A stretch of DNA of 18,280 nucleotides. Origin: Willaertia magna (taxonomy: Eukaryota; Heterolobosea; Eutetramitea; Acrasida; Naegleriidae). The stretch lies in NCBI GenBank assembly GCA_902984215.1, contig CADWAF010001014.1, forward strand, positions 1-18,280, written 5' to 3'. The notes beneath the pieces are model-generated. The model searched no databases, was not told the DNA's origin, and saw only the letters and a program-made list of their open reading frames with translations. Positions 1 through 7,867 of this stretch are shown here, piece after piece (the stretch's first letter is position 1; the number at the start of each line of letters is the position of its first letter). Both the position numbers and the translations under genes were made by a program.

Positions 1-20
1 AATTAAAAAGAATAATAATT

Positions 21-2009
21 TTAATATACATTTCTATGGCGACTGGATCCCCCACCGCTCTTAGTTGTTTGACCTCCACTTCTTTGAGATTTCATTGTTG
101 CACTATACCCATATTCTTCATCTTCCACATTAAATGCACTACCACCATATTTATGATCTAAACCAACCAATTCATCTTCTGCAGGCACTCTTAATCCAAT
201 TGTTAAATCAATAAAATAAAACATTATTACTGAGCTAAATGCAACCCAAAGTCCAATAATTACAATACCAAAAATATTAACAGCAACCATTTCCCAATTA
301 CCACTATAAAATAAACCATAAACAGATAAATCTGAATCAAGAGAATATAATTTAATAATTTGTTCTTTTGTTGCAAATAATCCACCAAGAAATACACCCT
401 TAATTTAATATTCAATCAATTATTATCATTATTAAGGAAATAAAGTTAACTTACCCATGCTCCACAAAATGCATGTATTGGAACAGCAACACATGGATCG
501 TCTACATAACAACTTTCCAATACAAAAACACCAAAGAAATAAACTAAGGCACTTGTAGCTCCAACAATGACACTAGCCCAAGGTTGAACAAAAGCACAAA
601 TTGGAGTGATACCAACACAAGCTGCCAAACATCCATTAAGTGATTCTGTCAAATCATATTGACCAGATTTTAAACAACTCCAAAACATAGACATAATTGC
701 ACCTGAGGCAGCTGCTATTGTTGTATTAGTTGAGGCATAGCTAGATATTAAAGAAAGTCCATTAGATAAAGCAGTTGTTGAACCAGCGTTGAACCCATAC
801 CAACCAAACCATAAAATTAAACCTCCTAACAAAACCAATGTCTTATTGTGACCATCAATTGGAATTGCCTTTCCATTTACAAATCTACCAATTCTTGGAC
901 CAACCATAATGGCTCTTTTTAAACAAACAACAAAAATTATATTAAATTAATAAAAACGTGTTACTTACCCAACTAATCCACAAATACCACCAACATAATG
1001 TACAACTACACCACCAGCAAAATCTACTACTCCAACAGTACCAACTCTAAACATTTCTTTATTAAATGGAGATAACCAACCAGTAGTTGACCACATCCAA
1101 TGAGCAACTGTTTAAAAGATGTCATTAATTTTTGTTAACTACTCGCGTTTTGTTTAAAATGTATTAATACGTACCAGGTGCATATACAAAAGATGTCATT
1201 AAAAAACTACACATGAAAAAAGCTAATAAATTTTTGTTAACAACAAGGGTTTTGTTTAAAATGTATTAATACGTACCAGATAAATTTGTTCTTTCTGCAA
1301 CGGCTCCACTCACAACTTTACAAAAAAACATTCGACGTTAAAAAAATGTTACAATTAATTACTTACTGGTAGATGCAACAGCTGCGAAAGACCATTGAAA
1401 GAAAAATACATGAAGTGATTCATCTCCTAATAAAAAGAAACTTCCATTGCCATAGAATCCATTCCTAGTTTCTGTCTTTGTGTCACCAAATGCAAGTCCT
1501 TAATAAAAACGATAATTTTTAATGAAAACAATAAAATCTCTTTTACTTACCATATCCTATACAGTAAAAAGACATCGTCGAGATAGCAACACTCATAACA
1601 GTTTTAAGTAAAATATTAGCAACGTTTTTGGACCTAACACTTCCAGCCTACAATTGGTAATAATTAAAAAGTTCACAACAAAAAATTCAGTTGGTAATAA
1701 AATAATTCATATGGGTTAGTGACATAACAATAATAAATATTTACCTCTAAAAAAGCAAATCCTGCTTGCATAACTGTTAGAAAAGACAAAAGGATTTTGT
1801 TGTGAGACACTTAATAAACCAGAGATAAACTTACACATAACTAGAGCGCCATTAATTAAAGTCCATCCAGTGTCTAATTCACTTCCCGAAACACCTTCTA
1901 TTACTTTTTGTGCTTGAGTTATAGATGAATGAAAAGAAAGTACACAAATTAGAAAAATTAGCGAGTTGGTTGGAAACATTTTTTTGAACTTTTGATAGGC
2001 TGTTGACAT
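21..2009 (-). CDS. AMT: Ammonium transporter (Amt/MEP/Rh superfamily), nine exons
   Basis: Polytopic membrane channel moving ammonium across the plasma or an internal membrane. Exons, in coding order: 2009-1835, 1773-1745, 1647-1551, 1498-1367, 1315-1277, 1222-1175, 1107-969, 914-455 and 398-21. They join in phase to 498 aa. Family signatures are visible: DTGWTLINGALVMFMQAGFA near the N-terminus, VSGAVAERTN, VAHWMWSTTGWLSP, DFAGGVVVHYVGG (first pore histidine), ILWFGWYGFNAGS, and VDDPCVAVPIHAFCGAWG (second pore histidine). The N-terminus MSTAYQKFKKMFPTNSLIFL continues into a hydrophobic stretch that may be a signal peptide. The C-terminal tail is Gly/Ser-rich and cytosolic by analogy. Most introns start GTAAGT; intron 2 starts GTAAAT, and introns 5 and 6 start GTACGT and are copies of each other. 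Each exon join was chosen because phase and Amt conservation agree. Substrate specificity cannot be read from the sequence. Confidence 0.93.
1114..1128 (-). repeat. 15-bp copy of AMT exon 6 sequence inside intron 6
   Basis: Positions 1114-1128 are identical at 15 of 15 bases to 1188-1202, which is coding sequence in exon 6 (residues around LMTSF). The copy lies near the 3' end of intron 6, just before its acceptor (AAACAG on the minus strand). Confidence 0.9.
1127..1177 (-). repeat. Intron duplicate, copy A (AMT intron 6 with 3 nt of exon 6)
   Basis: This 51-bp stretch matches 1229-1279 at 47 of 51 positions, with an offset of exactly 102 bp. All four mismatches cluster at 1140-1146. It covers the last bases of exon 6, the GTACGT donor and about two thirds of intron 6 (1108-1174). 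Confidence 0.93.
1229..1279 (-). repeat. Intron duplicate, copy B (AMT intron 5 with 3 nt of exon 5)
   Basis: Partner of 1127-1177. It covers the last three bases of exon 5, the GTACGT donor and most of intron 5 (1223-1276). No other intron in the window uses GTACGT as its first six bases. Confidence 0.93.
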
Positions 2010-2158
2010 TCAATGTCACAAGTGAAAAAGGAAAAAACGCGCAAATTAAGTTTACGATGTTCAACACTTTTAAAAAATAGACTATCATTAAAAATTATAA
2101 AGAATAAAATTACTATTGAGATATAAAATTATTTAAAATTTAATCTTGTCATTAACAA

Positions 2159-2509
2159 TTAAAAGAAAATATAAACAACATCATAGGCTATTGTCCAAAA
2201 TAAAATATAAGTTAGTAAGCCTTGCATAAAACCTCCTAACCAAACATTTGACCAACTTTGAAAAACATTTTGTACTGAAAATGGTTTCGGAAGGCCAATA
2301 GCAATAATTATAGAAGAAAATAAACTTGCAATAATATAAAAAAGAAATCCCGAAAATCCTGTAAATCCAAAAACTCCAGCAACAATACCAAAAACTAGTG
2401 ATATAAAGATTTTACATTTATAAACTATATTATCATTATGTGCTAATTTATCTAAAGCTATTTCTTCACTTCCCGATGGTACAGTGGTTGTTGTAGGGTC
2501 TGCTTGCAT
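2159..2509 (-). CDS. EMC6: ER membrane protein complex subunit 6 (EMC6)
   Basis: Small integral subunit of the ER membrane protein complex, which inserts tail-anchored and multipass proteins into the ER. It is a single exon of 116 aa, close to the ~110 aa of animal EMC6. Residues 1-20 are a polar, Thr-rich, divergent N-terminus. Family features follow: an NIVYKCK stretch at about 27-33 ahead of the first membrane segment, AGVFGFTGFSGFLFYIIAS (44-62), which matches the AG-hLGhTGhxGFhFYhhAS core, and GGFMQGLLTYILFWTIAYDV (92-111), which matches the GGhxxGLhTYVLFWTFLY core. Three membrane segments are visible, at about 32-49, 53-73 and 91-115. The start ATG at 2509 is the only one fitting the family length. 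It lies upstream of AMT on the same strand, 149 bp away, and is divergent from the PX-RGS gene. Confidence 0.93.
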   Translation of the reverse strand: MQADPTTTTVPSGSEEIALDKLAHNDNIVYKCKIFISLVFGIVAGVFGFTGFSGFLFYIIASLFSSIIIAIGLPKPFSVQNVFQSWSNVWLGGFMQGLLTYILFWTIAYDVVYIFF

Positions 2510-2853
2510 TTTTTAATCCTAAAATTTTACAATAAAACATCACACAAAGCATCTCCTAAAGAAATAAAGGTTGATATAGTTTAGAAATCAAAGAAGATAA
2601 AAACGTTAAGAAGAAAATTAAAGAAGATTGGGAACACACACTACCTTGCAATACCAAGGAAAAATAGTAGTCCATTCAATTTTATTTTTGGCCCAATGGT
2701 ATTCACGTAATGAAAATCAATGTCAGCTGCCATTGAAATTAGGGTGTGAATCCGCAAGGCCTTGACCTTTTGCATTAAGTTTGGTTTTGTTAAAAGGCAA
2801 ATTATAGAAAAGACTGCGCACCAAAAAACCATTTCCAAAGAAAAAACATCACA
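2510..2853. promoter_or_regulatory. Divergent intergenic region between EMC6 and the PX-RGS gene
   Basis: These 344 bp separate two start codons pointing away from each other, so both promoters and 5' UTRs should lie here. I see AT-rich sequence with no clear TATA box, repeat or RNA gene. A 65-codon minus-strand frame at 2641-2838 has no recognisable domain and is not called. Confidence 0.5.
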
Positions 2854-4077
2854 ATGACATCTATGACTGGTCTAAAAATACTGACAATAACCGTCTCTGA
2901 TCCACAGAAAGAAGGTAAGTAATTATTTCATAGAATTTCATTAATTGCTTTGACAATTATCTTATAGGGAATGGATTCTATGCAAAGACAACTTATGCAG
3001 TTAAATTAATTGCAAACAAAGTAAGTAGAACTACTAGATGACATTTTTCATCTTATCATCTTTTTAAATACTCCGGTGCTACTACAACGATATCTAATAG
3101 ATGGATCTTAGTGGTTGTGAAGTACATTATCTTTCAAGAAGAAGATATCAAGAATTCTCCAGTCTGTATAAAGATATCAAAAAGACAATTCCATTAAAAT
3201 CGGAATTTCCACCAAAGAGAGTGATGAATAGTAAGTAATAATTGTTTCAATAACTTTGTTATTAACAAGAATGTTATAATTAATAGAATTTGAAGAAAAG
3301 ACAATTGTAGAAAGAGTGAATAGTTTTCAATCCATTTTGAATGAAATTCTAACTTATCCAACAATTATTAATAATACTTCTTTTAAAGCCTTCCTTGGTG
3401 TACCATCAACTATAGAACTATATTATTCCAGTAATAGTATTATCACTATACCTAATTATCATCCTTCAGCAAGTGTAATCATTCAATATAGTCCTATTAA
3501 AGAAATTATAGAAAATACTAATAATGTAAACCAAGACTCATTAACTACTTCTCCATCCTTTACCACTTCCTTTCAATCACTTTCACTTCCTTCATCAATG
3601 ATTCAATATAAATTTTCAACCATTTTTAAAAATGTAGAAATCTCGGCTTTATTTACAAAGTTTTTGAAATCGGAGCATAATTTGGAACCTTATGAATTTT
3701 TACAATATTTATATCAAATTAAGCATTTAAAAAAGATTTTAACGGTAGAAATGGTGGATAAGGAAATTATTGACACTTTTATAAAGAGTGGTTCATTAAA
3801 GGAAATTAATTTAAATTATCAAGATAAATGTAAGGTTTTGAGTCAATGGGCTAATTTAAAAGAAGAATGTAAAAATAATAATATTTTAGAATGGGATGGT
3901 CAATTGGAGTTGGTTTTTAATGATGTAAATACAATTGTTAAATTACAACTTAAGAATGATTCATTTTCAAGGTTTGTGTACAAGTGGCAACCTTTTAAAG
4001 AGTTTCTTGGAAGTAAGAATGATGAATTTTTATATTCTATCATTAAGAAATCAAGTAAAAGTGGTTTTACTTTATAA
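2854..4077 (+). CDS. PX domain protein with a C-terminal RGS-like domain
   Basis: Predicted membrane-trafficking or G-protein regulator. Four exons, 2854-2914, 2968-3020, 3101-3230 and 3287-4077, join to 344 aa; all three introns start GTAAGT. Residues ~5-118 read as a PX phosphoinositide-binding domain: SRRRYQEFSSLYKDI at 50-64, a PPK at 75-77, an Arg at 91 in IVERV, and SFKAFLGVPS closing the domain. These match the basic and aromatic residues that bind PI3P in PX domains. Residues ~191-322 read as an RGS fold: FTKFLKSEHNLEPYEFLQYL, TFIKSGSLKEINL, then NDSFSRFVYKWQPFKEFL, which match the FLxSE, FIxxGSxxEINL and DSFxRFxxSxxFxxL landmarks. A Ser/Thr/Asn-rich linker separates the two. Animal SNX13/14/25 carry RGS before PX, so this order is reversed. 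The PX call is firm; the RGS call is good but rests on pattern reading. It converges with the Zn2Cys6 gene. Confidence 0.85.
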
Positions 4078-4194
4078 TTTACACTTTGTAAATATTTAAT
4101 ACTCGAAATATATGCTTTTTGTGAGCTTTGTATTATAAGATTTTTTTATTAACAAACATTAATAAAATAGACAAGAAGAAGTAAGATGAATTAA

Positions 4195-5601
4195 TTAGTA
4201 ATAGTAATTTAATTTATTTTGATTGCAGTCTACTTGATCCATTAAATGCCTTATTGATGGTAAACTTTCTCTTTGCCTATTTACATTATTATTAATATTA
4301 TTATTGGAATATGGTACAGGGTTGGATTGGTGATGTATATGTGGCTGTTGCATAATTGGATAATTATAGTTAGTGGAGTTTGGATAATGACGCTCACTAT
4401 AAGAAATAGGTGCTACAACTTGACGTATTGTGTTATTATTCAGAGAATTGATTGCATGATTACTGCTGCCTGAGGAAGTTGAGTGATAATCGATCACTGA
4501 CGAGTGAGGTGGAGAATTTGCTCTCCTTTGTTGAATTGTTGTATTCAATACAACATGTTGTACAGCATTTGGCTTGTACTGTGGCACATTGTTATATGCT
4601 ACCTTGTTATTACATGTTGGTGATATTAACTCTTTTATAATATTAGAGAAAACACCACCCACATTGTCAGATGTACTTGTAAACTGGTGATTGCTGCTAT
4701 TACCAACCACAGCTGCTAATTGTTGTTGATCACTATACATGGAATACCTATTGTTAATATTATGGCCTTCATAATGCACACCATTACCATGGTACGCCTC
4801 TACTCGTTGAGGTAAGTTTTGATGCATGGCATTCATGGAAATGGAATTCTTAGCAACCATTGTATTACTATAGCACACCACAGGAGAATTAATTACCTTC
4901 AGATTCTCCTCTTTTTCTTCTTCTTCCACTTCAACAATAGAAACTTCCTCTTCTCCTTCCCTTTCAGCAACAACTATATTATTATTCATTGGAGAAGGCA
5001 TAAACCTTGGAGTGGCATTCTCTCTAAAGCTAGGGTTAAACATGTATATTTTAATTTCCTTTGTAGTTGCCTTTAAGCTGTTCATTTTCTTTTTCTTCAT
5101 TATCCCCTTTGCTGCTTTACCGTTATTGCTATTGGCATGCTTATTAGTTGTAGTATTATTGTTAGGGCTAGCATCAGTTGTGTTTGCTAAAGTATTATTC
5201 TTACTTCTTTCATTGTTGTTGCTTGAACTAGTATTTTGATGTGGCTGACTATTACTGTCTAAATCATCACTTGCATTCTCTTCACTGTTAGGAGACCACT
5301 TTCTTGGTCTTCCTCTCTTTCTTAATGGTGTATTGCAACATAAGTGTCCAATACCTCTTTGAATGCTATTTCATGTACATGTTACTTAGAAATATTAAAT
5401 GGATAACAAAATTACTTACCATCGAGAACATGGTCTTCCTTTATCGCAACTTTTATGAGCCTGTCTACACGCCATGCAAGCAGTAGGTCTAAATGATGTA
5501 TTGCTAACATTATTCTCTAAACTATGATCACTAGAACTACATGTAGTATTTGTAGGAGATTCAACAACTTCTGAATGGTTGTGGATGCCAGTTGTCATCA
5601 T
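4195..5601 (-). CDS. Zn2Cys6 (fungal-type) zinc cluster transcription factor with AT-hook
   Basis: Likely nuclear DNA-binding regulator. Two exons (5601-5420 and 5365-4195; intron 5366-5419, GTAAGT) encode 450 aa. The zinc cluster is at residues 42-70, with cysteines 42, 45, 52, 58, 61 and 70, giving C-x2-C-x6-C-x5-C-x2-C-x8-C as in the Gal4-type binuclear cluster. The intron falls inside the TG|C codon of Cys61; if it is retained, translation reads Trp then stop. RKRGRPRKW at 76-84 is an AT-hook core (RGRP at 78-81). The rest is low complexity, rich in Asn, Ser, Glu and His, with an acidic patch encoded around 4890-4960 that could activate transcription. The C-terminus carries SLPSIRHLM, which resembles short LPSIxxLL motifs I recall from fungal factors (weak). 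No fungal middle homology domain is seen. Targets are unknown. Confidence 0.88.
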
Positions 5602-6081
5602 GATAGTGGTACAGTGTATGGGTTACTTGTGTTAAAATGTTTTTTTTGATGTTTTCGTGCTCTTTGCCTTCTAGAGGAAACAATTTTAATGACCAAACTC
5701 AAGCTTAATTTGCCTGAGCCCGAGAAAATTTTCTTTTAATTTAGAAATGCTACTCAATTTTCCCACTTCAAGCATCAGGATTTGAAAGTAAAATAAGGGA
5801 AAGGATGCAACAAATCTCACACTAAAGGAAAGTTGTGAGAAAATATTTTGCGAAAAAAGACGCATAAGGCCCACTGCTTTCTCATATGGATTTTAATCCC
5901 TCCACTAATTTTTATATTCAAAAACCCTCTTACGTTTATTGTTACGTACAATGGTATTTATTTTACAATATTAGGTTTTAAAATCCATAATTTTACTTAC
6001 TTTTGGAAATGGTGTGATTGTTTTTGGAAAATTACTTCTAATTTTTAAATTATCTGGATTAACTTGGAAAATAAATATTAT
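5602..6081. other. 480-bp gene-free region between the Zn2Cys6 gene and AK6
   Basis: It should hold the promoter and 5' UTR of the minus-strand Zn2Cys6 gene and the 3' end of AK6. The sequence is AT-rich, with an imperfect 5-bp inverted repeat around TACGT near 5940-5953. Short open frames here have no family resemblance. I see no RNA gene or mobile element. Confidence 0.5.
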
Positions 6082-6669
6082 TTATTTTTGTTGTAAATAA
6101 TTTTGAACAAGACCAACAATAAATTGAACATTTTGGTCTAAATCCATTACTGTATTATTTACCCTTTCAGTTATAATTTCATGTTTATAACTGTTCAAGG
6201 CTTCATCTAAACAAACTTGAAATATTTCACATTCAACATTATCTTTAATTTTTTGTTCAGAATAATTACGTTTTTCCAATCGTTGGAACAGTATATTATT
6301 TTCAGTTCTTAAAACGATAACGCAGTCAAACCAACGTTCTGGAAATAATTCACTACTATGATAGTCAACAATAAAACCTTTTTCTAAATTACCTAATTGT
6401 TCTTCCATCCAATCTAATAATTTATCTTCATCTAAAACATAAGTATTTCTTTCTTCATCAAATTCTTCTACAAATTGTTCTTGTTTTGCAATTTCGGAAA
6501 CATTTAAATAAATAAATTCAATATTTAATGTTTCTTGTAATGTTTTAACAACTGCTTCACCAATTGTTGTCTTTCCAGTTCCCGGTGTTCCTGTCAATAA
6601 GATGTTTGGATATCTTCTAACTGCAGCGCTTGTTTCTTGTTGTTGAAGCATTTTTTGTAAATATTTCAA
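6082..6669 (-). CDS. AK6: Adenylate kinase isoenzyme 6 / Fap7 (hCINAP) homologue
   Basis: Broad-specificity nucleoside monophosphate kinase that in yeast and human also helps the final cleavage of small-subunit rRNA; acts in nucleus and cytoplasm. Single exon, 195 aa against ~172 in human. The Walker A loop GTPGTGKT is at residues 27-34, preceded by YPNILLT. Further family blocks are VSEIAKQEQ (57-65), EEFDEERNTYVLDEDKLLD (68-86), FIVDYHSSELFPERWFD (99-115), VIVLRTENNILFQRLEKRNY (117-136) and NVECEIFQVCLDEA (144-157). These are hallmark AK6 sequences and not those of the larger AK1/AK2 class. An N-terminal extension of ~20 aa precedes the kinase core; Met7 is an alternative start. The gene is divergent from the SART1-like gene, 182 bp between start codons. 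Confidence 0.96.
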   Translation of the reverse strand: MKYLQKMLQQQETSAAVRRYPNILLTGTPGTGKTTIGEAVVKTLQETLNIEFIYLNVSEIAKQEQFVEEFDEERNTYVLDEDKLLDWMEEQLGNLEKGFIVDYHSSELFPERWFDCVIVLRTENNILFQRLEKRNYSEQKIKDNVECEIFQVCLDEALNSYKHEIITERVNNTVMDLDQNVQFIVGLVQNYLQQK

Positions 6670-6851
6670 AAAATAGTTGAACTCATTCCCGAAAGTGAAA
6701 GCCTAACAAGTGGTCCTTTAGGAAATGGTCATCATCTCTATGTTGTTATTGTTGCTAGTGTATGTCAACAAGAACAGTACTTAGCTTAAACTATAAAGAG
6801 TTGATAAAAAACAAAGAATTATACACCTTCAATTAAAATTATTATTAAAAA
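6670..6851. promoter_or_regulatory. Divergent intergenic region of AK6 and the SART1-like gene
   Basis: These 182 bp contain both start regions of the two divergent genes, so they presumably act as a bidirectional promoter. An A-rich leader precedes the plus-strand ATG at 6852. No specific factor site can be named. Confidence 0.45.
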
Positions 6852-7691
6852 ATGCAAAAACAAGTAAAGAAGGAAGTGGTTGAAGATGATGGGGGGAAGA
6901 AAGATATAACAACAAATCAATTATTGCCACCAAAAGTAAAACAAGAAATTAAAGAAGAAGAAATGAATGATAATAACACAAACCAAGATGAGACTGGAAT
7001 AAAAAAGAGAAAACGAAAAAATATAAATTTAAAATCAAAACAAGATGATAATAGACAAAATTTTGAAATTGACAATAACAATGAAAATAATCCCGAAATG
7101 GATAATCAACAAGATCAACAACAATCAGGAGAAGAAGTTAAACTCTTTGAAGAGCCATTAGTTTCCAATGGATTATTGGCAACTATACAATTTGCAAGTA
7201 TGAAAGGCTTTTTAGAAGAAAGAAGAGCAGGTAGAAGTAAAGATAAATCACATAAAGAAGAGAAATTAAAAAGTAATATATTTCAATATGATGAAGAAGA
7301 TATTGATTTTGTAATTAGACATACAGATGAATTTGGTAGAGAATTAACACCAAAAGAAGCATATAGACAATTTTCACATTCTTATCATGGAAATAAACCA
7401 AAAAGAAAGAAAAGAGCAAAAGAGAAACTAAAAGTTGATATGGAAAAGAAATTACTTTCTGGAAAAGAGGATAATACTTCATTAAAGGTTATGGAAGAAA
7501 TTATGAAAGAAACGAAACAACCTTATGTAGTAATGGATAAAGATACTTTTATTAAAACGACAGAAGTTAGGGCTAGAGTGTTGAAAGAAAATAAACAATC
7601 TAAAAAGAAGAGAAAAAAGGATAAGGATGGTACTCGTCATGTTGCCACTAGTTCTTCTACCAATAATAATACAGAGGAAACAACTAAGTAA
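6852..7691 (+). CDS. SART1: Short SART1/Snu66-like U4/U6.U5 tri-snRNP protein
   Basis: Probably a nuclear pre-mRNA splicing factor that holds the tri-snRNP together. Single exon, 279 aa, far shorter than the ~800 aa of human SART1. The homology lies in the C-terminal SART1 region: EEPLVSNGLLATIQFASMKG (100-119), then HTDEFGRELTPKEAYRQFSH (157-176), matching the family block DExGRxLTPKEAFRQLSH, followed by YHGNKPKRKKRAKEKLK (178-194) and TKQPYVVMDKD (221-231), matching the TPYIVL end block. The N-terminal 95 residues are disordered and charged, with three psi-K-x-E sumoylation-type sites (Lys6, Lys30, Lys34) and a basic KKRKRK cluster that could be a nuclear signal. The long N-terminal part of animal and yeast homologues is missing. 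The ATG at 6852 is the first in a clean frame with an A-rich context. Confidence 0.85.
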   Translation: MQKQVKKEVVEDDGGKKDITTNQLLPPKVKQEIKEEEMNDNNTNQDETGIKKRKRKNINLKSKQDDNRQNFEIDNNNENNPEMDNQQDQQQSGEEVKLFEEPLVSNGLLATIQFASMKGFLEERRAGRSKDKSHKEEKLKSNIFQYDEEDIDFVIRHTDEFGRELTPKEAYRQFSHSYHGNKPKRKKRAKEKLKVDMEKKLLSGKEDNTSLKVMEEIMKETKQPYVVMDKDTFIKTTEVRARVLKENKQSKKKRKKDKDGTRHVATSSSTNNNTEETTK

Positions 7692-7867
7692 TGTATGTAA
7701 TATATTAAAAAGTTTTTTTTAACACTTATTATTGTCATCATTCTTTGACCTCATTACAATTCGTAATTTTAACAACAAATTGTGGAAATGTTGCAGATTT
7801 ACGATTTTTTTAAAAAAAAAAGTGAAAAATATTTTTTATTAAGGCAATAACTGTTGTTTGAAATTAG

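Noticed and set aside
2641..2838. 65-codon minus-strand open frame between EMC6 and the PX-RGS gene
   Set aside because: It has no recognisable domain and lies in a divergent promoter region.
5012..5239. Hydrophobic plus-strand open frame
   Set aside because: It is antisense to the Asn/Ser-rich part of the Zn2Cys6 gene; AT-rich repeats produce hydrophobic shadows.
5686..6048. Two short open frames, one on each strand, in the 5602-6081 gap
   Set aside because: They have no domain and low-complexity AT-driven composition; no splice join to a neighbour was found.
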